Part shown: in pieces, positions 8,972 through 19,026 of the stretch
How positions within the stretch are numbered: position 1 is the first letter of the stretch
Layout: every line of letters begins with the position of its first letter
From: JBMNEH01 sp050948665
GTDB lineage: Bacteria > Bacillota > Clostridia > Christensenellales > UMGS416
Length of the DNA stretch: 64,000 nucleotides
Assembly: GCA_050948665.1 (NCBI GenBank)
Contig: JBMNEH010000001.1
Span: 2,108,001 to 2,172,000 of the forward strand
Direction of reading: 5' to 3'
The notes under the pieces: generated by a model
Told to the model about the DNA's origin: nothing
Databases searched by the model: none
Seen by the model: the letters and a program-made list of their open reading frames with translations, nothing else
Made by a program: the position numbers and the translations under genes

Positions 8972-9138
8972 ACACAAAAAAATACCGGGGATTTCCCATG
9001 GGAAACGGTGAGTTCCGCCATCCTCCTCGGAGCGCTCCGGCATACTGATGCCCGGCACTCTTTTTGTATGCAGCCCCGTTCTCCCGCTCTATCGATTACT
9101 CCCGCCGGCCTCCCCTTTCACCCTCAGACGCCTGAGGT
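8972..9138. other. Gene-free segment between the GtrA gene and the repeat
   Basis: No coding signal. A short palindrome, TTTCCCATGGGAAA, near 8990-9005 could end the upstream transcript, and CTCAGACGCCTGAG near 9124-9137 borders the dispersed repeat. I see no promoter. Confidence 0.4.
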
Positions 9139-9183
9139 CTCCCCTTTAGAGGGAAGGCCGCTTGCGAAGCAGGGCGGATGAGG
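9139..9183 (+). repeat. Dispersed 45-bp repeat, copy A
   Basis: Runs from CTCCCCT to GGATGAGG and aligns without gaps to 32574-32618, sharing roughly three quarters of positions, including TGCGAAGCA and ATGAGG. It resembles the short intergenic REP/MITE-like repeats found in gut Clostridia. It sits at the left edge of the decayed mobile element. Confidence 0.6.
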
Positions 9184-9422
9184 ATAGCTCTTGATAAAGA
9201 ACTTGCCGGCATTCTGCGAGGGTTTTCCCGCAAAGGCGGAAATGGCACCGGAGCCGGCGCGGTATACATATACAGTTTGAAGGACCGGCTATACGGTCAT
9301 GATAAGGAGGGAGCTCATATCGGTAATGAACGATCCTCCAATCAGAGTAACAGCCCACAAAGGGTGAATGGGTGATCGACGAGGAAGCCGTCGCACATGA
9401 CGAGAGAAAGGAAAAAAATCGC

Positions 9423-9749
9423 ATGAGAAAGCTGATCGAAAACGGAAGCGCCCCCGCAGCCCCGCGTCCCGTAATCGGGCGTTACGGGTGATTGCGGAAA
9501 GCCTACCTTGAGGGCTACCGCCCCGACCTTTACACCGCGCTTGTGGCGAGTGAAAAGCTCTACCCCAACTGTACCGGGATTGAAGGCGCCGCAAGAAACC
9601 GCCTTGCCCTCATCATTCCGCAGCTTGCAGAGCGCGCAGGAGCAACAGAAGAAGTCAAAGCTACTGACCCGCTGAAATGGGTAGGATTGATGAATACCTG
9701 CAAGGCACAAGCAGAGGAACTCATAAAGTATGAGCTGATTTATAACTGA
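9423..9749 (+). pseudogene. tnpV: tnpV with an in-frame TGA
   Basis: Encodes a TnpV-type transposon protein of about 108 residues whose role is unknown. The frame starts at ATG 9423 (MRKLIENGSAP) and is interrupted by TGA at 9489-9491 between IGRYG and LRKAYLEGYRPD; the rest continues to 9749 with the family-typical end WVGLMNTCKAQAEELI. An Arg CGA codon at the stop position is the simplest ancestral reading, so one C-to-T change explains it. Reinitiation at TTG 9492 could make the 85-residue tail, but no ribosome binding site supports this. Confidence 0.7.
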
Positions 9750-9917
9750 CGGTCAAGAGCTGTAAATAACGCATATTTGTCGATGGAGACGCTTCGGACG
9801 AGGGATGATCGCCGGAGCGTTTTCTGTTTGAAAATCGCTGCTTTTTCCAAGTCAAGAGACGAAAAAACACCCAAAATATACCCCTATTGCGTAACAGGAG
9901 CGCAGAAAGGAGAGTTT

Positions 9918-10232
9918 ATGAAAACAGGGCTGACAAAAGCTGAAAAGACCACCGATATTTACTTTGACGAGAAAGACCCGATGATTTATATCCGCACCTA
10001 TAACACCGACCTGAAAAACAGGCTGACCGCCTATACCGCACAGTACCCCGGTGAATGCCGCCAGGCCGACGCAGACCACGAAACGGGCTGCAATGAGTTT
10101 GAAATCCGCAAGGGACGCTTTTCTTTCCTTCTGACCGCGTCATACAGCGAGGAACGCCGCAGGGCAGCAAGCGAAGCGGACAAATTGAAATCAAGCAGTT
10201 TGACGCGAAAAAATCACAAAGGTATGCTATAA
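9918..10232 (+). CDS. Small conserved mobile-element protein
   Basis: A 104-residue soluble protein starting at ATG 9918, with AAAGGAG 7 bp upstream. The sequence has the pattern IYIRTYNTDLKNRL then a C-terminal SFLLTASYSEERRRAASE, which I recognise as a small protein usually sited just ahead of sigma factor and relaxase genes on clostridial integrative elements. Function unknown. The open frame extends upstream to 9777, but that part lacks a ribosome binding site. It is apparently intact. Confidence 0.6.
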   Translation: MKTGLTKAEKTTDIYFDEKDPMIYIRTYNTDLKNRLTAYTAQYPGECRQADADHETGCNEFEIRKGRFSFLLTASYSEERRRAASEADKLKSSSLTRKNHKGML

Positions 10233-10330
10233 TTTCTTTGAAAAAATATGAAAACCGCGAAACCAAATCCGATCTTTGTCGGGATATATAGTGAAGAGCC
10301 ATAATAACAGACGAGAAAGGAGGTTCGCCT

Positions 10331-10885
10331 ATGCAGGACGAAATGATCGTTGCCCTATACTGGCAGAAGGACGAGAACGCCATCAGAGAAACGGAGCGGA
10401 AGTACGGGCGGTATCTTTCAAAGATTGCCTACAATATCCTCTCCGATTGGGAGGACAGCAAGGAAACTGTCAACGACACCTACTTAAAGGCGTGGAACTC
10501 CATACCGCCGCATAAGCCCAGCATTCTCTCCACCTATTTAGGGAAAATCACAAGACAGTTGTCCATTGATGCGTTCCGTACACGGAACAGGAAAAAACGG
10601 AAACCCTCAGAATATGTAATCTCTCTTTCCGAACTTGAAGATTGCATTTCCAGCAGCGAAACGACAGAGCAGAGCGTGGAATTGAAAATGCTGGCAGGAG
10701 CAATCAACGCCTATCTCTACACTCTTCCAGCAGAAGCACGAAACATGTTTGTCGGAAGATACTACTTTGCGGATTCTATCCGAGAAGTCGCAGACTACTA
10801 TGGCGTAAGCGAGCCGAAGGTCAAGAGTATGCTCTACCGAACAAGACAAGGGCTGAAAGATTATTTGGAAAAGGAGGGGTTATGA
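10331..10885 (+). CDS. ECF-type RNA polymerase sigma factor
   Basis: A 184-residue sigma-70-family factor. Region 2 is seen at DSKETVNDTYLKAWNSIPP (residues about 42-60) with STYLGKITRQLSIDAFR following; region 4 is the helix-turn-helix near VADYYGVSEPKVKSMLYRTR (about 155-175). A GGAGG-like site (AAAGGAGG) precedes ATG 10331. The stop is 3 bp before the start of the single-pass membrane protein gene at 10889, the usual sigma/anti-sigma layout. It is a close paralogue of the broken sigma gene at 14761-15329. Target promoters are not identifiable here. Confidence 0.85.
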   Translation: MQDEMIVALYWQKDENAIRETERKYGRYLSKIAYNILSDWEDSKETVNDTYLKAWNSIPPHKPSILSTYLGKITRQLSIDAFRTRNRKKRKPSEYVISLSELEDCISSSETTEQSVELKMLAGAINAYLYTLPAEARNMFVGRYYFADSIREVADYYGVSEPKVKSMLYRTRQGLKDYLEKEGL

Positions 10886-10888
10886 GCT

Positions 10889-12283
10889 ATGAAGAAAGAA
10901 CACATCAGTGGCGCTTTGAATATACTTAACGACGATATTATCGAGGAAACCAACAGAGTACGCGCCAATGCAAAATCGAAGCGTAGGTTGGTACGTCCGA
11001 TTGCCGCCGCAGCTTGCATCTGTCTGATTGTTGTAGGCGTGTTTGTCTGGCGGAATTTGCCAAGCCAGCCGGACAGCTCCCATGGGATTACCATGTCCGA
11101 TAAAGGTGTAACAATTCCCACAATGGAGGTTTCTCTTTCGGCAGCATCGTCTGCGGATATGCTTGCATTTTTCATCTACCACGGGAACTGCTATGTTCAT
11201 TATGACTGGATATATGATGATGTTGACATCATCGGAAAACGACTCGGTACTGCGACAGGTCTAATTGATGAGTGGACTCTACGCGACGGATATGTGGAGT
11301 GCGCAGGCAGCGTAAAAGGTGATTTCTACGAGGTAAAGGGATATGATCCCTCGTTCATGCTCTGCATGAAACACACGGACGGTTCGATTTCCCTTTATGT
11401 ATGCGATACAGGAATCACGTTAAAATACGGTTCGGAACTTTATGAGGATCGGCTTCACCTCTCTGGCAACTATACATCCGTGCAATATGAAAGTCGTAAG
11501 TCGTGGAATGAAAGCAAGAACGAACGCTACAAACTGGAAAAATCCGATGATTTAATCTGTGATTTTATTGATGGATTAAACGCTGCCGAGTTTATTCCTC
11601 GTGCCTCCGTCCCCTTTGAGGGGTCAAGAGACGTTTTTAGCGAGATGGAAATATATCATCTGTATTTCAATATGCAGAATGGAACAACGGTTCATCTTCG
11701 ACTGTGGAAAGACGGCTATGTTCTTTATCAGGGACTGCTGGACGTTTGTGTACAGGTGAAGGACACAAGTTACAACAGTTTTCTTGAGGTGCTGGAGAAT
11801 CATACCGGAGCGGTGCCGGTAGCTTTTCATTCTGATGAAAAGGCAGTTGAGGATTGCATGAACGACCCTGAACTCGGAAAGTATGTACCTTCCTATACTC
11901 CAGACAATATGATAGTGGAACGAGTTGAGATTCTTTATTATTTGGATGCTGAAACCGCAAAAGAAACGGGAACAAAGGAACTCACAATAGAGTATTCCAA
12001 CAATGATGGCTCAGAGAAATGGTATGCCGTCACAGTAACATGGGCTTCCGAGTATGGGAAAAATGGCTGGGAAGGTCCCATGATGGATGCGTCTGAATTG
12101 AATGAAGAACGTGTATCCGAGCATATTCGTACAACTAATTCGGATGGCGACCCGCTTCCGCATGGCAGCAGAATTGAACTCGGCGTCTGGTATGGTGATG
12201 TTTCCGTTGTCCTGTCGGGGGTTGATTTTGACGCAGAAACAGCATATCAAATTTTGAAGTCAGTAAATCCTGATATGAAGTGA
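10889..12283 (+). CDS. Single-pass membrane protein, probable cognate anti-sigma/sensor
   Basis: A 464-residue protein: a cytoplasmic N-terminus of about 35 residues (MKKEHISGALNILNDDII), one membrane segment near residues 36-54 (IAAAACICLIVVGVFVW), and a large outside domain of about 400 residues with no recognised catalytic motif. The layout and its position 3 bp after the ECF sigma gene suggest that it holds the sigma factor at the membrane and senses an outside cue; this is inference. The N-terminal region is similar in plan to the protein at 14051-14764. Intact. Confidence 0.6.
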   Translation: MKKEHISGALNILNDDIIEETNRVRANAKSKRRLVRPIAAAACICLIVVGVFVWRNLPSQPDSSHGITMSDKGVTIPTMEVSLSAASSADMLAFFIYHGNCYVHYDWIYDDVDIIGKRLGTATGLIDEWTLRDGYVECAGSVKGDFYEVKGYDPSFMLCMKHTDGSISLYVCDTGITLKYGSELYEDRLHLSGNYTSVQYESRKSWNESKNERYKLEKSDDLICDFIDGLNAAEFIPRASVPFEGSRDVFSEMEIYHLYFNMQNGTTVHLRLWKDGYVLYQGLLDVCVQVKDTSYNSFLEVLENHTGAVPVAFHSDEKAVEDCMNDPELGKYVPSYTPDNMIVERVEILYYLDAETAKETGTKELTIEYSNNDGSEKWYAVTVTWASEYGKNGWEGPMMDASELNEERVSEHIRTTNSDGDPLPHGSRIELGVWYGDVSVVLSGVDFDAETAYQILKSVNPDMK

Positions 12284-12288
12284 AAAAG

Positions 12289-12319
12289 CGGGCAGGCACA
12301 GCTTGTGCTTGCCCGTCTT
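12289..12319 (+). terminator. Hairpin after the anti-sigma gene
   Basis: CGGGCAGGCACA (12289-12300) pairs with TTGTGCTTGCCCG (12303-12315), with one internal mismatch, followed by a short T-rich stretch (TCTTGTCT). Confidence 0.5.
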
Positions 12320-12364
12320 GTCTACAGTGAAAGAAATAGTGGTATTTCAATAACCACACCCCGC

Positions 12365-12400
12365 AAAGCGCAATCGAAGAAAAACGGTTGCGCTTTTCTT
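12365..12400 (+). terminator. Hairpin ahead of the DUF3847-MobL frame
   Basis: AAAGCGCAA (12365-12373) and TTGCGCTTT (12388-12396) form a 9-bp stem followed by TCTTTT. It lies about 30 bp before the start of the chimeric relaxase frame and could end transcription or attenuate it. Confidence 0.5.
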
Positions 12401-12432
12401 TTGCCCAAAATCAAGAAAGGAGCGACTACCCA

Positions 12433-13965
12433 TTGACGAAGAAGAAAACGCCGCATACCATCGAAGAATGTAACGCCGAGCTGGAGCGCGCACAGAAGAA
12501 AATCCGGCAGTATCATAACCGGGAGAAAATCACCAAACAGAATTTATCCCGTGAGGAACGTAAAAAACGCAATCACCTTCTTTGTTCCCGGGGCGGCTTC
12601 ATTGAAAGCGTCGTGCATTCGGAAATACTCTTGCCGGAACACGCACCGCCCTCTTTCTCTGATCGTTCTACTCTTTGGAACAGCGTCGAGCTTTATGAGA
12701 AAGCTGGTAACGCGCAGCTTGCGCGGGAGATCGACGCAGCCCTTCCCGTCGAATTATCAAGAGAGGAACAGTTACGGCTTGTCCGCGAATACTGTTCCTC
12801 TCAATTTGTTTCAAGGGGAATGTGTGTTGACTTCTGTCTGCACGACACAGGTACGGGCAATCCCCACTGTCATATCATGCTGACCATGCGCCCTATTGAT
12901 GAGTGCGGGCAATGGGCGGCAAAGTCAAAAAAGGAATATGACCTTGACGAAAACGGCGAGCGCATACGACTGCCAAGCGGCAGATACAAAACACATAAGG
13001 TTGACCTTGTAAATTGGAACGACAAGGGCAATGCCGTCATTTGGCGCAAGGCATGGGCTGACATCACTAACAGCTTTTTGGAACGGAACGGCAGCGCGGA
13101 GCGCATCGACCACCGCAGCAATGAAGAACGCGGCATAGACGAGATTCCCACCGTCCACATGGGAGTGGCGGCTTGTCAGATGGAGAAGAAAGGCATCGTC
13201 ACCGAAAAGGGCGAGCTTAACCGAAATATCCAAAAGGCAAACCGCGTCTTGCGTGAAATCCGGGCGCAGATCGGCAAGCTCAAAGAATGGATTGTCGAGC
13301 TTTTCAAAGCGCGGGAAGCTGCACCGCAGAAACCGCAATCCCCGCCTATTGCAAATCTACTCATGCAGTATCTGAGCGTTCAGAGAGAAAAGAGCCGGAA
13401 GTATTCGCAGGGCTGGCAGCAGAAACACGCAGCCGACGAGCTGAAAATCGTATCGAAAGCGGTCAACTACCTTGCAGCGCACAACATTACCACCCTTGCC
13501 GAGCTTGACGCTGCTCTTTCCTCTGTCAGTGAAAAATCCGGTGCAATCCGCGACAGCATGAAAGTTTCCGAAGCCCGCATGAAAGAGCTTCATATGCTCA
13601 TTGAGAACGGCAGAAATTATCTGAACTACAAATCCATACAGGATGAGTACAAGCAAATCCGATGGAAAGGCAAACAGGAGAAATATGCCGAAGCTCACCG
13701 TGCTGAGCTTACCTTGTAGGAAGGGGCTAACCGCTTTCTTCACGCCCGCTTGCCAGAGGGTGTGAAAACGCTGCCTATCTCCGCATGGGAAAAGGAATAT
13801 GCCACACTCAAAGCAAATAGAAAAACGGAATATGAAAAACTGGAGAACACCCGCGCCGAGGTTACCGAGCTTCAAAATATCCGTCACTGCGTCGATATTG
13901 TGGAGAGAGCCGAACAGCTGCAACGGACGCAGACCCTCACAAAAAATCACGATATGGAACGCTAA
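12433..13965 (+). pseudogene. DUF3847-MobA/MobL relaxase chimera with an in-frame TAG
   Basis: Residues 1 to about 56 (start TTG 12433, AAGGAG upstream) are a DUF3847 protein: HTIEECNAELERAQKK, then KKRNHLLCSRGGFIES. From VVHSEILLPEHAPPSF onward (junction near 12595-12615) the frame is a MobA/MobL conjugative relaxase that has lost its first 40-50 residues, including the N-terminal strand and catalytic Tyr expected there. The metal-binding HxH is kept (TGNPHCHIMLTMRP). TAG at 13717-13719 stops the frame after AELTL; the same frame continues EGANRFLHARLPEGVKTLP to 13965. The likely history is an in-frame deletion joining two adjacent genes, then a point stop. It is not expected to nick DNA. 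Confidence 0.75.
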
Positions 13966-13969
13966 CGGA

Positions 13970-14004
13970 AAAGGACGGTCAAGTTGTCTGCTTGACCGTC
14001 CTTT
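13970..14004. terminator. Strong bidirectional hairpin between convergent genes
   Basis: A perfect 14-bp stem: AAAGGACGGTCAAG (13970-13983) with CTTGACCGTCCTTT (13991-14004), 7-nt loop. It separates the plus-strand mob remnant from the minus-strand anti-sigma gene. Confidence 0.7.
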
Positions 14005-14050
14005 GGGGCTGAAACTTGCTCAATAAGCTGGAATATGTTGCTCTAAAGTT

Positions 14051-14764
14051 TTATCTGACAATATCGTTAACTGATACAGAAATATTCTGCGGTATAAATG
14101 TTAGAACATCTCCAGAACGTTCTAAATAGTAAACTATATAATAATCACCGAGGGACTTTGGCAATATTTCCTTCCCAGATATTGTCCAGGTTCCGTCATC
14201 CAGTCCGCGCAAAACAAAAACTCCATCGGCGTTTTCCTGACATCCGATGAGACACGTAATAGGAACAGTGTTTTCATCAACTGGAACTCCGGTGTAACAG
14301 GCTGCACATACAATGTGGACTTTGTCGGAATCATATTTTCCTGTTATCACCTCATCAACAGAAATAACAGCCGTTGTAATGAACCATACAGAATCATTAT
14401 CTTTGATTCGTACAGTATCCATAGATGACAGTGTTCCCTGGACTGTAACGTTGTTCTTAATTGAATTGAGGAGATCTTTCGGACTCCTCTTTGGCATTTC
14501 ATTCTGCGCAATAAAAACCGGATCCACAATCGTTTTTGAACCGATTCCAAAATCAGATATTCGATGCTCCAATGTATCAGAGGAATTTGTTTTTTTAAAC
14601 CTGGGAACCCCAACAACAGATGCTACAATCAAGCACAGGCATGCAGCAATAGCAGTCCATTTAATCCATACAGGCCGCATTTTCTTTGCTGTTTTCGTTC
14701 TTGCTTCCGCAATATATTTCTCATCAATATCTGCTATTGACTCAAAGATTTTTTCTTCTTTCAT
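14051..14764 (-). CDS. Single-pass membrane protein, probable anti-sigma factor
   Basis: A 237-residue protein with a short cytoplasmic N-terminus (MKEEKIFESIADIDEKYI), a membrane segment near 35-52 (IAACLCLIVASVVGV) and an outside domain of about 180 residues. It overlaps the end of the broken sigma gene by 4 bp (ATGA), as expected for a sigma/anti-sigma pair. It is a second, divergent version of the arrangement at 10331-12283. With its partner sigma inactivated it is probably without function, although the frame itself is intact. No enzymatic motif is seen. Confidence 0.55.
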   Translation of the reverse strand: MKEEKIFESIADIDEKYIAEARTKTAKKMRPVWIKWTAIAACLCLIVASVVGVPRFKKTNSSDTLEHRISDFGIGSKTIVDPVFIAQNEMPKRSPKDLLNSIKNNVTVQGTLSSMDTVRIKDNDSVWFITTAVISVDEVITGKYDSDKVHIVCAACYTGVPVDENTVPITCLIGCQENADGVFVLRGLDDGTWTISGKEILPKSLGDYYIVYYLERSGDVLTFIPQNISVSVNDIVR

Positions 14765-15329
14765 AATTCAAACCCGCTTTCTATGAGATAGTTGTGTAAA
14801 TTGGCTCTTAGGCGATTTAAGGTAACAGACACATTGTTTTCGGTCATTTCAAACCGTTCCGCAATATCCTTTACGCTGTCGGCATACCAGTACCTGCAAA
14901 CAAAGAGCTTTCTCTTCTTTGTGGGAAGACCTGCAAGAAACGAGTTGATGGTTTCCGAAAGGAGTTTGCAATCCAATTCGTCTTCCGGTTTGTTTGAATC
15001 TGCAATCAGCTCCGATAATTCATCCAGAACCAAAGTAACCTGACCGGAACCTCATTTCTCTGCCTTATTCTTCTTGTAAAGGTTAAAGGAAAGATTTCTG
15101 ACTATCTTGCTAAGATATGTAGACAACATCGAAGGTCTGTTCGTCGGAATAGAATTCCATGTGCGCAAATAGGTGTCATTCACGCATTCTTCTGCATCTT
15201 CGAGATTATCCAGAATATTCCCGGCAATGGATAAACAATATGAACCGTATTTTTCGGATGTTACAGAGATTGCGTTTTCATCACGATCCCAGTATCCCAG
15301 TACATCTGAACGATTGTATTATCATCCAT
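14761..15329 (-). pseudogene. ECF sigma factor broken by an 8-bp duplication and a TGA
   Basis: Starts at ATG 15329 (MDDNTIVQMYWD) with GGAGGAAT upstream. At 15286-15301 an 8-bp unit, ATCCCAGT on the plus strand, is present twice in tandem, shifting the frame after about codon 12. With one copy removed the frame continues RDENAISVTSEKYG and NDTYLRTWNSIPTNRPSM, closely matching the intact sigma at 10331. A second lesion, TGA at 15054-15052, follows KKNKAEK where related proteins have Arg, again one C-to-T step. The region 4 half (14761-15033) is otherwise complete. Confidence 0.8.
15286..15301 (+). repeat. 8-bp tandem duplication inside the sigma pseudogene
   Basis: ATCCCAGT occurs twice back to back (15286-15293 and 15294-15301). 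Removing one copy restores the sigma factor reading frame, so this is the frameshifting event. Confidence 0.85.
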
Positions 15330-15490
15330 TTGCGATTCCTCCCTTCACCTATATACACAACTTTTGAGTTTGAATCTTACACCTTTTTTCAATTATTTTG
15401 CAGCAACAAATTCGATTTTGTCGCACCGATACAAATAAAATATACTATCGCTCCCGCTATAATTCAACGTGATTTTGTAAATATTGCACC

Positions 15491-15524
15491 CCGCCGCCCT
15501 TTGAGCAATCGAAGCGGCGGCTTT
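15491..15524 (+). terminator. Terminator-like hairpin before the CHC2-type gene
   Basis: CCGCCGC (15491-15497) pairs with GCGGCGG (15514-15520), followed by CTTTAT. It lies 30 bp ahead of the primase-like pseudogene. The 15330-15490 stretch is AT-rich and shows no gene. Confidence 0.4.
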
Positions 15525-15552
15525 ATCAATTCAAAGAAAGAGAGGTTTTCCT

Positions 15553-16281
15553 ATGTATTACACCCAAGAACAGATAGACCGAGCAAACCAAACCGACCTT
15601 GTTTCATTCCTGCAATCCCAGGGCGAACAGCTTGAACGCGCCGGGAATGAATACCGATGGAAACGACACGACAGCCTGACGGTCAGAGGAAATAAGTGGT
15701 ATCGCCATTCACAGGGCAAAGGCGGCGGCCCGGTGGACTTCCTCATGGAGTTTTTCGGCAAGAGCTTCACCGAAGCCGTACAGCTTTTGACCGGGAAGCA
15801 AGGCGGAAAGCCGGACCAGACAGCCCACGCAGAGCCGCAATTCAGACTACCAAAAAGAAACGACAGCACCGAACAAGTAAAAAGGTATCTCACAGAAGCC
15901 CGTTGCATTGATGAAGATGTAGCGGGCTTTTTCATTTCCACCGGGGATATTTACGAGGACGCAGCACATCACAACGCCGTATTCGTCGGGCGTGATGAAA
16001 ACGGCATGCCTCGTTATGCCCACAGCAAGGGAACGGCGGGCAGCTTCCGGCTTGATGTGAAAGGCAGCGACAAAACCTTTAATTTCTGCTATCGGGGCGA
16101 GGATGAAAAGCTCTTTGTCTTTGAAGCACCCGTTGACCTCTTATCTTTCCTCTGCCTGTTCAAAAAGGATTGGCAGAAACACAGCTATTGCCTTTGCCAC
16201 TTTGCCACTTCGCCACTTCAACCTCAGACTGCCGCCCTATGTGTTGACCGCATGGGGCTATTTTCATGGAAAGGAGAGCCT
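15553..16281 (+). pseudogene. CHC2 zinc-finger / DUF3991-Toprim protein, 3' end lost
   Basis: Primase-like protein of mobile elements. It starts at ATG 15553 (MYYTQEQIDRANQTDLVSFL) with AAAGAGAGG upstream. It follows the family through WYRHSQGKGGGPVDFLMEFF (CHC2-like region, about 55-75) and the DUF3991 part ending FEAPVDLLSFLCLFKKDWQKHSY near residue 215. After that the sequence no longer matches the family: the Toprim-like remainder is missing and the frame runs through an unrelated stretch into tnpW. The cause is probably a deletion near 16185. It cannot have its normal activity. Confidence 0.7.
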
Positions 16282-16478
16282 ATGAACGAACAGAAAAAGC
16301 CTGATACCGCAGCCACTAACCCTATTCCTCTGACCGAAACGGAAGCCGCTCCCGTAACCCTTGTGAAGAAAATCGGCAACATGATCTTTGATATTCGCGT
16401 CATTTCAGTGAAACGAGCAAGGAAACCTTTACCGATAAAGTCTTACGCCTTATCCGAAACGACAATGAAACCACTTAA
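16282..16478 (+). pseudogene. tnpW: tnpW with a one-base deletion
   Basis: TnpW-type small transposon protein of unknown role. ATG 16282 (MNEQKKPDTAATN) has AAAGGAG 7 bp upstream; the family core PVTLVKKIGNMIFDIRV follows. A base is missing near 16401: in the next frame the sequence resumes HFSETSKETFTDKVLRLIRN and ends at TAA 16476-16478. In the unshifted frame translation runs on to 16527 with unrelated residues. The upstream primase remnant is in the same frame with no stop before this ATG. Confidence 0.75.
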
Positions 16479-16504
16479 AATGCAGATACTTTTTTTCTCG
16501 TTCC

Positions 16505-16642
16505 CTATTGACAACACCCGAAAGTGACGCTCTCAAAGAAACCGCAGCTTTCAATGGTATCGACCATTTCCTGGAAAAAAACCATTTGCTGTGCCGTTGT
16601 AAATCCGGCGGAGGTCATGATCGTAGGGATCGTCCATTGCAC
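16505..16642 (-). pseudogene. Unidentified coding remnant
   Basis: An open stretch of about 45 codons on the minus strand (VQWTIPTIMTSAGFTTAQQM then a stop) has protein-like composition, and a neighbouring frame reads YEMELTLAILIS just upstream, as if one gene were frameshifted. I do not recognise the family. The rest of 16479-16880 shows no gene. Confidence 0.25.
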
Positions 16643-16881
16643 GATATTAAAATCGCAAGCGTCAATTCCATTTCATAGGTGATCGCTGCTTTGCAAGTGC
16701 GAATCTGATAAACAATTTCAGGGTGTGTTCGGGGTTTTTGACTTGAAAACAGGGATAAAAAACCCGTTCCCGCCAGTTTATCCGAAATTACAGCCCAAAA
16801 AACGACGCCGCGGAGGAGAATATAGGGCTAAATTGTGCAATATGCCTATTTATTCAGCATTTCATTTGTAATATATTCCAC

Positions 16882-16910
16882 TTGTAAAAACATGGCATAA
16901 GGGATACACT
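16882..16910 (+). promoter_or_regulatory. Promoter of groES-groEL
   Basis: TTGTAA (16882-16887), 17 bp, TACACT (16905-16910). The predicted transcription start falls at the CIRCE operator. Confidence 0.7.
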
Positions 16911-16918
16911 ATATTATG

Positions 16919-16945
16919 TTGGCACTCATTAGAAGAGAGTGCTAA
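16919..16945 (+). promoter_or_regulatory. CIRCE operator (HrcA binding site)
   Basis: TTGGCACTC, 9 bp, GAGTGCTAA. It differs from the consensus TTAGCACTC-N9-GAGTGCTAA at one base. Located between the promoter and groES, so HrcA repression with heat-shock release is expected. No hrcA gene is in the window. Confidence 0.93.
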
Positions 16946-18902
<1,957 letters not shown>

Positions 18903-18921
18903 TATTCGATAGTCCTTGGAC

Positions 18922-18956
18922 AAAGCACCGCCGGAATACTTCGGCGGTGCTTTCTT
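18922..18956 (+). terminator. Terminator of groES-groEL
   Basis: AAAGCACCGCCG (18922-18933) pairs perfectly with CGGCGGTGCTTT (18942-18953), followed by CTTG. Confidence 0.8.
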
Positions 18957-19026
18957 GCTCCTTATAGATCCTTCAGCCAGCGGCAGCGGCAGGCTCCGGC
19001 GCGCGTCCTCGAAAGGGCGGCGGCCC

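Larger units (their letters stand above)
9190..16850 (+). mobile_element. Decayed integrative/mobilizable element remnant
   Basis: The segment is visibly lower in GC than its flanks and holds gene families that travel together on clostridial integrative elements: TnpV, an ICE-type small protein, ECF sigma and anti-sigma pairs, a DUF3847 protein fused to a MobA/MobL relaxase, a CHC2/DUF3991 primase-like fragment and TnpW. No integrase or serine recombinase is seen, and no direct repeats were found at the edges by eye, so the limits are approximate. At least five of its genes are broken. The first part, 9190-9422, has no intact gene, only a short open stretch (9351-9422) running in frame into tnpV. 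Confidence 0.75.

Noticed and set aside
9489..15054. Recoding of TGA as an amino acid in the mobile element
   Set aside because: TGA is used as a normal stop by host genes here (nadE, mutS2), one of the element's stops is TAG, and frameshifts and deletions are also present, so decay is simpler.
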